The notes under the pieces are model-generated. The model worked only from the letters and a program-made list of their open reading frames with translations, had not been told where the DNA came from and did no database searches. From contig NZ_FOFP01000001.1 in assembly GCF_900110925.1 (NCBI RefSeq), forward strand, positions 434,001-498,000: a stretch of DNA of 64,000 nt. The letters run 5' to 3'. Numbering within the stretch: the first letter of the stretch is position 1; every line of letters starts with the position of its first letter. The translations under genes were made by a program, and so were the position numbers. Positions 46,716 to 56,839 of this stretch are shown piece after piece. The stretch is from Pseudomonas cuatrocienegasensis (GTDB taxonomy: Bacteria; Pseudomonadota; Gammaproteobacteria; Pseudomonadales; Pseudomonadaceae).

Positions 46716-46768
46716 GGCGCAATGGTCCTGCGGCTTAGTGTGGAAGGCCGAGCAGGCGCTATGCGCTC

Positions 46769-47503
46769 TCAGCCGTCGAGGTTGCCGCCCGCCAGGGCGC
46801 ACAACTCGATGGGGTCGAGAATGTGCACTTCCTTGCCGTCGGCTTCAAGCAGCTTGTTCTGCTGGAAGCGGGTAAATACGCGAGACACGGTTTCCACCGC
46901 AAGGCCCAAATAGTTTCCAATTTCGTTGCGCGACATGGCCAGGCGGAATTGGCTGGGGGAAAAGCCGCGGGCGCGGAAGCGCGCGGAGAGGTTGACCAGG
47001 AAGGTGGCGATACGCTCGTCGGCGGTCTTTTTCGACAGCAGCAGCATCATTTGCTGGTCGTCACGGATTTCCCGGCTCATTACCCGCATCAGCTGACGTC
47101 GCAACTGCGGTAGCTGCACCGACAGCTCGTCGAGGCGTTCAAAGGGGATTTCACAGACCGACGTGGTCTCCAGGGCCTGCGCAGATACCGGGTAAACCTC
47201 GGTGTCCATGCCCGACAGGCCTACCAGTTCGCTAGGGAGATGGAAGCCGGTGATCTGCTCGGCGCCACCGTCACTCAAGGTAAAGGTTTTAAGGGCGCCT
47301 GAGCGCACAGCGAAGACGGAGTCGAAGGTGTCACCCTGGCGGAAAAGGAATTCGCCTTTCTTCAATGGCCGACCACGCTTGACGATTTCGTCCAGCGCAT
47401 CCATGTCCTCAAGATTGAGCGACAGCGGCAGGCACAGAGGCGCAAGGCTGCAATCCTTGCAGTGGGCTTGATGGGGGCTGTGCAACTTGAGGCTTCCTGA
47501 CAT
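46769..47503 (-). CDS. anr: Oxygen-sensing regulator Anr (FNR family)
   Basis: [4Fe-4S] global activator of low-oxygen metabolism, 244 aa from the ATG at 47503. Cluster ligands Cys15, Cys18, Cys24 ([11 protein letters not shown]) and Cys117 (TSVCEIPFE). Cyclic-nucleotide-like sensor domain at 30-150 and a C-terminal Crp helix-turn-helix with the FNR recognition helix [14 protein letters not shown]. Recognises TTGAT-N4-ATCAA; such boxes occur in the window before hemN and, in variant form, upstream of ccoN2. Divergent from the 150-aa gene. Confidence 0.96.
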   Translation of the reverse strand: MSGSLKLHSPHQAHCKDCSLAPLCLPLSLNLEDMDALDEIVKRGRPLKKGEFLFRQGDTFDSVFAVRSGALKTFTLSDGGAEQITGFHLPSELVGLSGMDTEVYPVSAQALETTSVCEIPFERLDELSVQLPQLRRQLMRVMSREIRDDQQMMLLLSKKTADERIATFLVNLSARFRARGFSPSQFRLAMSRNEIGNYLGLAVETVSRVFTRFQQNKLLEADGKEVHILDPIELCALAGGNLDG

Positions 47504-47635
47504 CAGCGGCGCTTCCTGGTGAACACGCGAAGTTCGTAAGGTTACCGCAGCGCGATTGTGCCGACCAGCGCCTAAAGAAAATGTATGGGCAGCCGATGAC
47601 CACGCTGACATCCTTCGTTGAGCCTGGGACTGCAC

Positions 47636-48088
47636 ATGCGTGTTGAAGCCGCCACACTCGTAGGTCGTATCGGCCAATCTGTTGAGCGCCGTGATGCCGC
47701 GCTTGATAATCCTGCGCCGAGCGATTCCCAGAAGCTGCGCGATGGCATTCGGGTGACCTTGTCGGAGCAGGGGCGTGCCGCCTCGGAGGCCGCACGCAAG
47801 AACAGTGATATCGAGGAAAGCAATCTGCCCGATGCCATCAAGGATCTGCTCAAGCGTATCCGTGAGTTGAAGGCGCAACTGGCTGAGCGCCAGGCTGAGT
47901 TACGTGCGGTAATGACCGACGGTAGCCTTGATGATGAGGCGCGCCAGGTCAAGGCCGATGCGTTGCGCACTGAGATTGCGTCGCTCAGCAGTGCCTTGTC
48001 AGGTGCCAACGCGCAATTGATCAAACAGATGCGCGAGCAGAACCTGACCAGCGAGCAAATGCAAAGCATTGCAACCCTGTCGGCCTGA
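47636..48088 (+). CDS. Hypothetical coiled-coil protein (150 aa)
   Basis: Soluble, highly charged, predicted helical protein. A long coiled coil spans about 65-105 ([20 protein letters not shown]) and another about 110-145. No signal peptide, no cysteine cluster and no family known to me. The ATG at 47636 is chosen over a TTG at 47618; the ribosome site is weak in both cases. It lies between divergent anr and convergent hemN; a gene in this position is also present in P. aeruginosa as I recall. Function unknown. Confidence 0.7.
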   Translation: MRVEAATLVGRIGQSVERRDAALDNPAPSDSQKLRDGIRVTLSEQGRAASEAARKNSDIEESNLPDAIKDLLKRIRELKAQLAERQAELRAVMTDGSLDDEARQVKADALRTEIASLSSALSGANAQLIKQMREQNLTSEQMQSIATLSA

Positions 48089-48145
48089 TATGACAGGGCC
48101 GATCCAGCCGCGCGCCTGAGGTGACCCAGCAAGAGATCCTAGCTC

Positions 48146-49528
48146 TCAGATTACCCGAGAGAACCGTGGGCGGCTCTGCTCGCACAGGTACTGGTCGAAG
48201 ACCATGCACAGGGCCCGAACTAGCAGGCGCCCGGCTGGTTTTACGGTGATACCCTGGTCCGACAGTTCGATCAGCCCGTCGCGCGCCATCTGCTGCAAGG
48301 CCGGCCAATTAGCTGCAAAGTGCTTGCGGAAATCGATGGAAAAGCGCGTTTCGATGTCGGCGAAGCTCAACTGGAAGTGACAGATCAACTGCTGGATCAC
48401 CGCCCGACGCAAACGGTCTTCACCGGTGCAGTGTAGGCCGCGCTGGGTGGCGAGTTGACCGTTGCCCAGACTGTGTTGGTAATTGCTCAGGTCACTGCTG
48501 TTCTGGCTGTAGAGGTCACCAATCTGGCTGATTGCAGAGACGCCGAGGCCGATCAGGTCGCAGTGCCCGTGGGTCGTATAGCCCTGGAAATTGCGCTGTA
48601 GGGTGCCGTCCTCCTGGGCGCTGGCCAGTTCGTCGTCAGGCAGGGCGAAGTGGTCCATGCCGATGTAGCGATAGCCGGCCGCTGTCAGTTGTTCGATGCT
48701 GGCCTGAAGCATGGCGAGTTTGACGGCCGGGGTGGGTAGATCACTGGTGTTGATCCGCCGTTGCGGCATAAAGCGCTCTGGCAGGTGCGCGTAGTTGAAC
48801 AGCGACAGGCGATCCGGCTGCAGGGCGATGACCTGGTCAACCGTGCGGGCGAAGTTCTCGGCTGTTTGCAGCGGCAGGCCATAGATCAAATCGATGTTGA
48901 CCGAGCGAAACTGCAGGGTGCGCGCCGCCTCGACGATGGCGCGGGTTTCCTCGAGGCTCTGCAGACGGTTGATAGCACGCTGCACGGCTGGATCGAGGTC
49001 CTGCACGCCGAGGCTGACCCGGTTGAAACCCAGCTCGCGCAACAGGCCCATGGTCGACCAGTCCGCTTCGCGCGGGTCGATCTCGATGCTGTAGTCGCCG
49101 GAGTCATCGTCCAGTAAGTGGAAGTGCTCGCGCAGGTGCGCCATCAACTGTCGCAGTTCGGTATGGCTGAGGAAGGTCGGTGTACCGCCGCCCAGGTGCA
49201 ACTGCTCCACGCGCTGCTGGCCGTCCAGGTGATGACCGATCAGTTGCATCTCGGCATTGAGTTGCTCCAGGTAAGCCTGGGCGCGGCCGCGGTCCTTGGT
49301 GATCACCTTGTTGCAGGCGCAGTAGTAGCAGATGTTCGCGCAGAACGGCACGTGTACATACAGCGACAGCGGCCGCTGAGCTTTGCGGCTGTCGCGCAGG
49401 GCGTGCAGCAGGTCAAACTGGCCGATTTCACCATGGAACTGCATGGCGGTTGGGTAGGAGGTGTAGCGTGGGCCGGCCTGGTCGTAGCGATTGATCAGGG
49501 CGGCGTCCCACTGGATGGTGTCGTGCAT
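48146..49528 (-). CDS. hemN: Oxygen-independent coproporphyrinogen III oxidase
   Basis: Radical-SAM enzyme that makes protoporphyrinogen IX under low oxygen, 460 aa. The [4Fe-4S] motif CxxxCxxC is Cys63-Cys67-Cys70 with Cys72 following (PFCANICYYCAC). N-terminal RYTSYPTA and GGGTPTFL are typical, and the HemN C-terminal domain is complete. A perfect Anr box lies 58 bp upstream of the ATG. Supplies haem for the neighbouring cbb3 oxidases when oxygen is scarce. Confidence 0.96.
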   Translation of the reverse strand: MHDTIQWDAALINRYDQAGPRYTSYPTAMQFHGEIGQFDLLHALRDSRKAQRPLSLYVHVPFCANICYYCACNKVITKDRGRAQAYLEQLNAEMQLIGHHLDGQQRVEQLHLGGGTPTFLSHTELRQLMAHLREHFHLLDDDSGDYSIEIDPREADWSTMGLLRELGFNRVSLGVQDLDPAVQRAINRLQSLEETRAIVEAARTLQFRSVNIDLIYGLPLQTAENFARTVDQVIALQPDRLSLFNYAHLPERFMPQRRINTSDLPTPAVKLAMLQASIEQLTAAGYRYIGMDHFALPDDELASAQEDGTLQRNFQGYTTHGHCDLIGLGVSAISQIGDLYSQNSSDLSNYQHSLGNGQLATQRGLHCTGEDRLRRAVIQQLICHFQLSFADIETRFSIDFRKHFAANWPALQQMARDGLIELSDQGITVKPAGRLLVRALCMVFDQYLCEQSRPRFSRVI

Positions 49529-49585
49529 GGCGACTGTCCCCGGAAAGGCGTTGGCGCGAGTCTAGGGAACTGTCGCAGCGACGCC

Positions 49586-49599
49586 TTGATCTGCATCAA
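49586..49599. promoter_or_regulatory. Anr box upstream of hemN
   Basis: TTGATCTGCATCAA matches the FNR/Anr consensus TTGAT-N4-ATCAA exactly and lies 58 bp before the hemN start, in the short gap to the upstream TauE-like gene. Confidence 0.85.
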
Positions 49600-49619
49600 G
49601 TTGCCGCACTGCTTTGGGC

Positions 49620-50303
49620 TCAGTGGCCCATCAGCCAGTGTTGATGGGGCCCTGGCAGGGTCCACAGGCCAAACAGAATCACCAGCATGCCGCCCGCCAT
49701 GCGTACGCCGCGGCGACGCAGGAGGGCAGTCAGCCGTTCGGCAGCAAGCCCGGTGGCGATCAGCACGGGCAGGGTGCCCAGGCCAAAGGTGAACATCAGC
49801 GCAGCGCTGTGCAGGGCGTTGCCCTGGCTGGCAGCCCATAGCAGGGTGCTGTAGACCAGGCCGCAGGGCAACCAGCCCCAGAGGCCGCCGAGGACCAGTG
49901 CCCGGGGCAGGCTGGTGACCGGCATAAAGCGCCGGGTGAGTGGCTGGATAAAGCGCCAGAGGCCACGGCCCAGTGCCTCGATACGGGTCAGGCCGCTCCA
50001 CCAGCCGGCCAGGTACAGGCCCATGACGATCATCAGCAGGCCGGCGACCACGCGCAGGGCCAGAGCCGCCGGGCTGCTGGCCAGCGCCCAGCCGGCCAGT
50101 CCAAGCAAAAGCCCCGCCAGTGCATAGCTGCAGATACGCCCCAGGTTGTAGGCCAGCAGCAGTTGTAGGCGCCGCCCACGATGCTCCGCTGGGATGGCCA
50201 GGGTCAGAGCGCCCATAAGCCCGCCGCACATGCCCAGGCAATGGCCGCCACCGAGTACACCGAGGATCAGCGCTGAGAGCAAAAGCGGCGCCAGTTCAAG
50301 CAC
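49620..50303 (-). CDS. Sulfite exporter TauE/SafE-like membrane protein of the cco cluster
   Basis: Polytopic inner-membrane protein, 227 aa with about six hydrophobic segments. The N-terminal motif GGHCLGMCGGLMGAL has Cys and His placed for metal binding, as in CcoA/DsbD-related proteins beside cco operons. GTG start at 50303, overlapping the ccoS stop region, fits translational coupling; the long frame to 50456 is a shadow of ccoS. Position after ccoGHIS implies a role in cbb3 assembly, perhaps copper or redox handling. This role is inferred. Confidence 0.8.
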   Translation of the reverse strand: MLELAPLLLSALILGVLGGGHCLGMCGGLMGALTLAIPAEHRGRRLQLLLAYNLGRICSYALAGLLLGLAGWALASSPAALALRVVAGLLMIVMGLYLAGWWSGLTRIEALGRGLWRFIQPLTRRFMPVTSLPRALVLGGLWGWLPCGLVYSTLLWAASQGNALHSAALMFTFGLGTLPVLIATGLAAERLTALLRRRGVRMAGGMLVILFGLWTLPGPHQHWLMGH

Positions 50304-50505
50304 GGGGAGGGCTCTGCTCGTCGTGCCCCGGGTTGACCTGCTCCACGCCGGCCTTGTGCAACGGATCTTCGTCGTCGAACAGGATGCTGTGCGCTGGGCT
50401 GTCGAGGTCGTCGTACTGGCCGCTGTCGACGGCCCAGAAGAACAGCCAGATGGCAAAGCCGACCAGCACGATGGCCACGGGAATCAGAATGTAGATGGCG
50501 GACAT
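50296..50505 (-). CDS. ccoS: Cbb3 oxidase maturation protein CcoS
   Basis: 69 aa, one N-terminal membrane helix (ILIPVAIVLVGFAIWLFFWA) followed by the conserved VDSGQYDDLDSPAHSILFDD segment. Required for incorporation of haem and copper into CcoN in studied species. 38 bp downstream of ccoI; its end overlaps the start of the TauE-like gene. Confidence 0.93.
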   Translation of the reverse strand: MSAIYILIPVAIVLVGFAIWLFFWAVDSGQYDDLDSPAHSILFDDEDPLHKAGVEQVNPGHDEQSPPRA

Positions 50506-50543
50506 GAAGACTCCGGTATCGAACGAGGTGGCGGCAGTCCGCG

Positions 50544-52943
50544 TCAGTTGCGCGTCAGGCGCAGGGCATTGAGCACTACCAGCAAAGAGCTGACCGACAT
50601 GCCGAACGCGGCCCAGATTGGAGTGATCCAGCCCAGCGCGGCAAAGGGCAGCACCAGGCCATTGTACAGACTGGCCCAGGCCAGGTTCTCGATGATGATG
50701 CGGCGTGTACGGCGCGCCATGGCGAAGGCTTGCACCAGGCTGTCCAGGCGATTGGACAGTAACACCGCATCGGCGCTGGTCTTGGCCAGGTCGGTGGCGC
50801 TGCCCATGGCCACGCTGATATCAGCGCCGGCCAGCACAGGCACATCGTTGACCCCGTCGCCGAGCATCAGCACCCGCCTGCCCTGAGCATGCAGGTTACG
50901 CAGGTGGGCGAGCTTGTCGTCTGGGGTCATACCGCCATAAGCCTGCTTGATGCCGAGCTGGCGGGCCACTTCGGCGACCATCGGTGAGCTATCGCCAGAC
51001 AGCAGCTGCACGTCCAGGCCCCGCGCATGGCAGGCCGCAATCAAGGCCGGCGCATCGTCGCGCAGACGGTCGTCGAGTACCAGCCAGGCCAGCGGCCCCT
51101 GGGTATCGCCCAGCAACAACCATTGGCCGTGTTCACCGGGAATCTGCAGGGTTTCTTGGCCGCTCAGGGCGCAGACGAATGCCGCCTGGCCAATGCGCAG
51201 GGTGCGTCCGTCCACACTGCCTTGCAGGCCCAGGCCGGGTTGACTGTCGACCTTGTCCGCTGCCCGTGCGGCGCGGCCGAAGGCTTTGGCAATCGGATGT
51301 TCGGAGCGATTTTCCAGGGCCGCCGCGAGTGCCAGGCAGGTGTCGCTGTCGAGTTCGCGCAGCGGATGAATGGCGCTAAGGGTCAGGCGGCCTTCGGTCA
51401 GGGTGCCGGTCTTGTCGACAATCAGCGTGTCGATCTGGTTGAGGCCTTCGAGTACGTGGCCGCGGGTCAGCAGCAGGCCGAGGCGGTGCAGACTGCCAGT
51501 GGCGGTGGTCAGTGCCGTGGGCGTGGCCAGGGCCAGTGCACAGGGGCAAGTGGCGACCAAAAGCGCGAGAACCACCCAGAAGGCCCGTTCGCTATCGATC
51601 TGCCACCACACGGCGCCGACCACCGCAGCGGCAATCAGCACGATAAACAGAAACCACTGCGAAACACGGTCGGCGATCTCGGCCAGGCGCGGCTTGTCGC
51701 TTTGCGCGCGTTCGAGCAGGCGCACGATGGCCGACAGCCGGGTAGCATCACCCAGCGCCTGCACCTCTACCGTCAGCGGGCCTTCGACATTGAGCGTGCC
51801 AGCGGTGACCGTATCGCCCACGCCGCGCGGTTGCGGCAGGTATTCGCCGGTCAGTACCGATTCATCCACACTCGACTGACCGCTGAGAATAAGGCCATCC
51901 GCCGGCAGCAGGGCCCCGGGCGGCACCAGCACGTGCTCACCGGTGCGCAGCTCGCTGAGCAGGATGCGCTGGCTCTGGCCGTCGGCCGCCAGGCGCAGGC
52001 AGGAGGCCGGCAGCAGGTTGACCAGTTGTGCCGTGGCCGCCGCCGTACGTTCACGGGCGCGGCGTTCCAGGTAACGACCCGCCAACAGGAACAGGGCGAA
52101 CATGCCGGCCGCGTCGAAATACAGCTCACCCACGCCGGTGACGGTGGACCAGATACCGGCCGCATAGGCGCCGCCAATCGCCAGGGATACTGAAACGTCC
52201 ATGGTCAGGTGACGGGTGCGTAGGTCGCGCAGGGCGCCGCGGAAGAACTGGCCGCAGCAATAAAAGATAATCGGTGTGGTAAGAAACAGGCTGGTCCAGC
52301 GCAGGATGCTGTCCAGTTCAGGCGTCAGGTCAACGTTGAATTCTGGCCAGGTGGCCATCGAGGCCATCATCACCTGCATCCACAGCAAACCGGCCACGCC
52401 GAGCTGGCGCATGGCGCGGCGATTCTCCTGGGTCAACTGTTCAGCAGCGGCATCGGCCTGCCAGGGATGCGCGGCATAGCCAATCCGCCGCAGGCTGGTG
52501 AGCAGGCTGCTCAAGGGTACCTGACTGTCGGCCCAGCGTACTTGCAGGCGGTGGTTGGAGAGGTTGAGGTGGGCGCTTTCCACCCCGGGTGTGGCGCGCA
52601 GGTGCTTTTCAATCAGCCAGCCACAGGCCGCGCAACTGATGCCTTCGATCAGCAGGCAGGTTTCACTCAGCTCGCCCTGCTGCTGAACGAATGGCTGCTG
52701 CACGTCGGCGCGGTCATACAGGGCCAGTTCGTCCGGCAGGATCTGCGGCAGATCCTGTGGGTTGGCCGCTGTTTCGCTACGGTGCTTGTAATAGTGTTCG
52801 AGCCCGCCTGCAACTATCGCTTCGGCCACCGCCTGACAGCCCGGACAGCAGAGCGCGCGCGTTTCGCCCAGCACCTGGGCATGCCAGGTGCTGCCGGCGG
52901 GTACCGGCAGACCGCAGTGATAGCAAGGGAGGGGAGTAGCCAT
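50544..52943 (-). CDS. ccoI: Copper-transporting P1B-type ATPase CcoI
   Basis: Supplies copper for the CuB centre of cbb3 oxidase, 799 aa. N-terminal cysteine-rich region (CYHCGLP, CCPGCQA) and a heavy-metal domain with ISCAACGW. Eight membrane helices, the CPC transport motif (VATCPCALALA), phosphorylation DKTGT, TGE loop (LTGEYLPQ) and GDGVNDVPVL. Member of the CtpA/FixI group, which differs from the detoxifying CopA by slow, high-affinity export. Encoded between ccoH and ccoS. Confidence 0.95.
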   Translation of the reverse strand: MATPLPCYHCGLPVPAGSTWHAQVLGETRALCCPGCQAVAEAIVAGGLEHYYKHRSETAANPQDLPQILPDELALYDRADVQQPFVQQQGELSETCLLIEGISCAACGWLIEKHLRATPGVESAHLNLSNHRLQVRWADSQVPLSSLLTSLRRIGYAAHPWQADAAAEQLTQENRRAMRQLGVAGLLWMQVMMASMATWPEFNVDLTPELDSILRWTSLFLTTPIIFYCCGQFFRGALRDLRTRHLTMDVSVSLAIGGAYAAGIWSTVTGVGELYFDAAGMFALFLLAGRYLERRARERTAAATAQLVNLLPASCLRLAADGQSQRILLSELRTGEHVLVPPGALLPADGLILSGQSSVDESVLTGEYLPQPRGVGDTVTAGTLNVEGPLTVEVQALGDATRLSAIVRLLERAQSDKPRLAEIADRVSQWFLFIVLIAAAVVGAVWWQIDSERAFWVVLALLVATCPCALALATPTALTTATGSLHRLGLLLTRGHVLEGLNQIDTLIVDKTGTLTEGRLTLSAIHPLRELDSDTCLALAAALENRSEHPIAKAFGRAARAADKVDSQPGLGLQGSVDGRTLRIGQAAFVCALSGQETLQIPGEHGQWLLLGDTQGPLAWLVLDDRLRDDAPALIAACHARGLDVQLLSGDSSPMVAEVARQLGIKQAYGGMTPDDKLAHLRNLHAQGRRVLMLGDGVNDVPVLAGADISVAMGSATDLAKTSADAVLLSNRLDSLVQAFAMARRTRRIIIENLAWASLYNGLVLPFAALGWITPIWAAFGMSVSSLLVVLNALRLTRN

Positions 52944-52982
52944 GGACAGGCGTCGATTACCTAAGGGCAGGGGCGGGGCGGA

Positions 52983-53489
52983 TCAGTACTCGTCACCGAG
53001 TTTGATCGGTGTGCCAGCGGCAATGGTTTCCTCTTCGAACAGACGCCATTGTTTGCCGCCTTCCTCGCCGAGCAGTTCGACAAAACGCCGGCCACTGACG
53101 CTGTCCTGCATCTGGCCGCGGTAAACGCCTTCGCCCTGGGGTTGCATGACGATACGGCGGTCGCGCTCGGGCTGGGTCGGCGAGATCAGATTGAGCACCA
53201 GTTGTGCGGGGCCGCTGTTGCCCTGCAGGCGCAGTTCGGCAACGCCGGTGTCGTCATTCAGCTCGAGCTGGGCATGCAGCTGCAGGCGTTCGGCAAAGTT
53301 TTCCCGCTCCAGCGACTGGTTGATGCCTTTGCCGACGTCGTAGTAGTCATCGGAAATCAGGCCGGGCGGGTTTTTTGTTGCGATGGTCAGCAGAGTAAGA
53401 CCCTGGACCACCGAGTAGGCCAGCAGACCGATAAGGAACCAGGGCCAAAATTGCTTGTACCAGGGTTTGATCAGAGCTTCTTCAGACAT
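52983..53489 (-). CDS. ccoH: Cbb3 oxidase assembly protein CcoH (FixH)
   Basis: 168 aa. One membrane helix near residues 10-30 ([20 protein letters not shown] is preceded by PWYKQ), then a periplasmic Ig-like FixH domain with the conserved [20 protein letters not shown]. Needed for stability of the cbb3 complex in related bacteria. Follows ccoG by 15 bp. Confidence 0.92.
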   Translation of the reverse strand: MSEEALIKPWYKQFWPWFLIGLLAYSVVQGLTLLTIATKNPPGLISDDYYDVGKGINQSLERENFAERLQLHAQLELNDDTGVAELRLQGNSGPAQLVLNLISPTQPERDRRIVMQPQGEGVYRGQMQDSVSGRRFVELLGEEGGKQWRLFEEETIAAGTPIKLGDEY

Positions 53490-53504
53490 GTTTTACCTTA
53501 CTGT

Positions 53505-54917
53505 TCAGCGGACGCTGGGGCCGATAAAACGGCTGTCGGCGTCGGATTGAATAGTCGCATCGCTCGTTGCGCGGATGCGGAAACGAATTTCGTTAGTGCT
53601 CGAAGGCAGCTTCTCTGGGTCGATGGACAACTCGACTGGTAGCGAGAGAATTTCCCCGGCTCGCGCCTTGATTTCCTTGCGGCCTTCATAGACCAGGCCA
53701 TCGAGGCCATCTGCTTCAATCACGAAAACCTCATCGTGTTGGGCCTTGTTCATGATCTTCAAGGTGTAGACGTTTTCGATCCGGCCTTCCTCGTTCTCGC
53801 GGTAGAGCACGCGGTCTTTTAGGACGTCGAGGTGAACCAGCGAGCGATCGGCCACTGCCCAGGCGAACACACTCATCATGGCCACCAGCGCCACGGCATA
53901 GCCGATCAGGCGAGGCCGCACAAGGTGGGTCTGCTGGCCCGACAGGTTGTGCTCGGTGGTGTAGCTGATCAGGCCCTTGGGGTAGTCCATTTTTTCCATG
54001 ATGTTGTCGCAGGCATCAATGCAGGCGGCGCAGCCAATGCACTCGATCTGCAGCCCGTCACGGATGTCGATGCCGGTTGGGCACACCTGCACGCACATCT
54101 TGCAATCGATGCAGTCGCCCAGGCCCTGGGCTTTGTAGTCAGCGTCTTTCTTGCGCGGACCACGGGCTTCGCCACGGCGTGGGTCGTAGGAGACGATCAG
54201 CGTGTCCTGATCGAACATCACGCTCTGAAAGCGGGCGTAGGGGCACATGTAGATGCACACCTGTTCTCGCAGCCAGCCAGCGTTGCCGTAGGTCGCCAGG
54301 GTGAAGAAGCCGACCCAGAACAGCGCCCAGCCGCCAACCTCCAGGGTGAAAAATCCTGCTATCAGTTCGCGAATGGGCGTGAAATAGCCGACGAAAGTCA
54401 GCGCGGTAACCAGCGACACCCCGAGCCAGATGCCGTGCTTGGCCAGCTTGCGCAAGAACTTGCGGCTGGTCATCGGCGATTTATCGAGTTTCATGCGTTG
54501 GTTGCGGTCACCTTCGGTGACCTTTTCCGCCCACATGAATACCCAGGTAAACACGCTCTGCGGGCAGGTATAGCCACACCAGACGCGGCCAGCAAAGACC
54601 GTGATGAAGAACAGGCCAAAGGCGGCAATGATCAACAGTGCCGAGAGCAGCACGAAATCCTGTGGCCAGTAGGTAGCGCCAAAGATATGGAATTTTCGCT
54701 CAGGCAGGTTCCACCAGACGGCCTGGCGATCATTCCAGGTCAGCCAGACAGTGCCGAAGTAAAGCAGGAAGAGGAGTGCGCCACCCGCCATGCGCAGGTT
54801 GCGAAACAGGCCGGTGAAGGCTCGGGTATAGATTTTTTCACGATTGGCGTAGAGGTCGACCGAATCGCCTTTAGCCGGGGCAGGGGTGACGTCTTTAACA
54901 GGAATCTGTGCGCTCAT
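53505..54917 (-). CDS. ccoG: Cbb3 assembly ferredoxin-like protein CcoG (FixG/RdxA)
   Basis: Membrane-bound Fe-S protein that acts as a cupric reductase in cbb3 biogenesis in studied species, 470 aa. About five membrane helices in the N-terminal half with CGYTCPQSVF and CIYMCPYARFQSVMFD. Two [4Fe-4S] motifs (CIDCKMCVQVCPTGIDIRDG and CIGCAACIDACDNIM), and a C-terminal periplasmic Ig-like domain (about 365-465). First gene of the ccoGHIS cluster, 136 bp downstream of ccoP1. Confidence 0.94.
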   Translation of the reverse strand: MSAQIPVKDVTPAPAKGDSVDLYANREKIYTRAFTGLFRNLRMAGGALLFLLYFGTVWLTWNDRQAVWWNLPERKFHIFGATYWPQDFVLLSALLIIAAFGLFFITVFAGRVWCGYTCPQSVFTWVFMWAEKVTEGDRNQRMKLDKSPMTSRKFLRKLAKHGIWLGVSLVTALTFVGYFTPIRELIAGFFTLEVGGWALFWVGFFTLATYGNAGWLREQVCIYMCPYARFQSVMFDQDTLIVSYDPRRGEARGPRKKDADYKAQGLGDCIDCKMCVQVCPTGIDIRDGLQIECIGCAACIDACDNIMEKMDYPKGLISYTTEHNLSGQQTHLVRPRLIGYAVALVAMMSVFAWAVADRSLVHLDVLKDRVLYRENEEGRIENVYTLKIMNKAQHDEVFVIEADGLDGLVYEGRKEIKARAGEILSLPVELSIDPEKLPSSTNEIRFRIRATSDATIQSDADSRFIGPSVR

Positions 54918-55006
54918 CAGTGGGTTACCACGGCGGTTGGTGGGTGCCCTGGCCGATACGTGCCGACCAGGATCAAATCACTACTGCACTATGGTACGCC
55001 TGACTA

Positions 55007-55047
55007 GGGCCGAACGGGTGCGACCTTGGGTCGCGCTCGTTCGGCCC
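55007..55047. terminator. Strong hairpin after ccoP1
   Basis: GGGCCGAACGGGTGCGACC on the left pairs with GGTCGCGCTCGTTCGGCCC on the right; very stable and close to the ccoP1 stop. There is no T run on either strand, so it may be an attenuating or stabilising hairpin rather than a full terminator between ccoP1 and ccoG. Confidence 0.5.
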
Positions 55048-55053
55048 GTTGCC

Positions 55054-56043
55054 TCACTTCTCTTCCGTTTGCTGGGAGAGACTGTACACATAGGCCGCCA
55101 GCAGGTGGACCTTGTCGTTGCCGAGGAAAGCTTCCTGGGCTGGCATCTGACCGTTGCGGCCATAGCGCAGGGTCTGCTGGACCTGAGCGAAGCTGGAGCC
55201 GTAAAGCCAGATACGATCGGTCAGGTTCGGCGCGCCCATGGCGTGCTGGCCCTTGCCTTCCGGACCGTGGCACACGGCGCAGTTGGTGGCGAAGATTTCC
55301 TTGCCCTTGGCCAGGTCAATGCCCGTGTCCTCGGGGTTTTTCAGGCCCGAGAAGCTGCGCACATAGCCGGCAACATGCTTGATACCGTCTTCGCCGATGA
55401 TGTCTTTCCAGGCTGGCATCGCCGCCTGACGTCCACCGAGGATGGTGGTCTTGATGGTTTCAGCTTCACCGCCCCACAGCCAGTCGTTGTCGGTCAGATT
55501 AGGGAAGCCGTAGGCGCCCTTGGCATCCGAACCATGGCAAACCGAGCAGTTGGACGCGAAAAGTCGACCGCCCATTTTCAGCGCTTGCTCATCCTGAGCA
55601 ACCTGCTCGATGGGCATGGCTGCGTACTTGGCGAAGATCGGACCGTACTCGGCATCCGCGCGGGCCATCTCTTTTTCCCACTGGTGCACACCAGTCCAGC
55701 CAGCATTGCGCACTTCGCCACCGGCGACCTGAACGTCTGCGGCGAACGGAGTCTTGGCCTCGGTATCGAGGTAGTCGTAGCCCGGCAGCAGGCCTTTCCA
55801 GTTACCCAGGCCCGGATACAGGACGAGGTAGCCGAGGGCAAACACGATGGTGCCAACGAACAGCATGAACCACCACTTGGGCAGTGGGTTGTCGTACTCC
55901 TCGATGCCGTCGAAGCTGTGGCCAACGGTTTCTTCGGTGGTGTCAGGGCGCTGGCCGCGACGGGTGCTGAAAATCAGCCATGTCAGGGCGAAGATGGTGC
56001 CCAGCGACAGGATTGTTACGTACCAACTCCAGAACGTGGTCAT
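55054..56043 (-). CDS. ccoP1: Cbb3-type oxidase diheme subunit III (first operon)
   Basis: Membrane-anchored dihaem cytochrome c, 329 aa, passing electrons towards CcoN. Two N-terminal membrane helices ([20 protein letters not shown] and [20 protein letters not shown]) with the [18 protein letters not shown] signature, then two cytochrome c domains with NCSVCHG and NCAVCHG. The operon is ccoN1-O1-Q1-P1. It carries a 23-residue segment (about 97-119) that is missing from the second copy. Confidence 0.95.
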   Translation of the reverse strand: MTTFWSWYVTILSLGTIFALTWLIFSTRRGQRPDTTEETVGHSFDGIEEYDNPLPKWWFMLFVGTIVFALGYLVLYPGLGNWKGLLPGYDYLDTEAKTPFAADVQVAGGEVRNAGWTGVHQWEKEMARADAEYGPIFAKYAAMPIEQVAQDEQALKMGGRLFASNCSVCHGSDAKGAYGFPNLTDNDWLWGGEAETIKTTILGGRQAAMPAWKDIIGEDGIKHVAGYVRSFSGLKNPEDTGIDLAKGKEIFATNCAVCHGPEGKGQHAMGAPNLTDRIWLYGSSFAQVQQTLRYGRNGQMPAQEAFLGNDKVHLLAAYVYSLSQQTEEK

Positions 56044-56225
56044 TGGTTATTGCTCCTGGAAGATTGCTCGTCACGCTCTTTGGGTTTGGGATCATCCGCG
56101 AAGGGCAGGTTCGCCGCCTCATCGAAGCTGTCTTTACGCCTACTGCTGTAGGCCCACAGCACGACGCCGATAAAGGCGATGAATACGATGGCGGTGCCTA
56201 TGCCGCGAATGGTCCCAATGTCCAT
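56040..56225 (-). CDS. ccoQ1: Cbb3-type oxidase subunit CcoQ (first operon)
   Basis: 61 aa with one membrane helix ([20 protein letters not shown]) and the charged C-terminus [20 protein letters not shown]. Stabilises the complex. Overlaps the ccoP1 start by four bases and lies five bases after ccoO1. Confidence 0.93.
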   Translation of the reverse strand: MDIGTIRGIGTAIVFIAFIGVVLWAYSSRRKDSFDEAANLPFADDPKPKERDEQSSRSNNQ

Positions 56226-56230
56226 GTGCG

Positions 56231-56839
56231 TTACCGTTTGTTCTTGATAGAGGTGCCGAGAACCTGCAGGTACGCGACCAGCGCGTCCATTTCGGTCTTG
56301 CCACGGACTGCGTCGCGGGCACCGGCGATGTCTTCATCGGTATACGGCACACCGTAGCCACGCATGACTTCCATCTTCTTGGCGGTGTCCTTGCCATCCA
56401 GGCGGTGCTCGACCAGCCACGGGTAAGCCGGCATCTTCGACTCAGGCACCACGTTGCGCGGGTTGTACAGGTGCGCACGGTGCCATTCGTTGGAGTAACG
56501 ACCACCGACGCGCGCCAGGTCCGGACCGGTACGCTTGGAACCCCACAGGAACGGGTGATCCCAGACGCTTTCACCGGCAACCGAGTAGTGACCATAACGC
56601 TCGGTCTCTGCGCGGAACGGGCGAATCATCTGCGAGTGGCAGCCTACACAGCCGTTGGCGATGTACACGTCGCGACCTTCGAGCTCCAGCGCGGTGTAGG
56701 GCTTGAGGCCTTCGACCGGCTCGTTGGTGACGTCCTGGAAGAACAGCGGGACGATCTGGGTCAGACCGCCGATGCTGACGGCGATCACCATCAGCAGCGC
56801 CATCAGGCCGATATTCTTCTCGATGATTTCGTGTTTCAT
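56231..56839 (-). CDS. ccoO1: Cbb3-type oxidase cytochrome c subunit II (first operon)
   Basis: 202 aa, one N-terminal membrane helix and a single haem c site ([20 protein letters not shown]). Conserved [20 protein letters not shown] and an axial-Met region near SKMPAYPWL. The start overlaps the ccoN1 stop by one base. Confidence 0.96.
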   Translation of the reverse strand: MKHEIIEKNIGLMALLMVIAVSIGGLTQIVPLFFQDVTNEPVEGLKPYTALELEGRDVYIANGCVGCHSQMIRPFRAETERYGHYSVAGESVWDHPFLWGSKRTGPDLARVGGRYSNEWHRAHLYNPRNVVPESKMPAYPWLVEHRLDGKDTAKKMEVMRGYGVPYTDEDIAGARDAVRGKTEMDALVAYLQVLGTSIKNKR

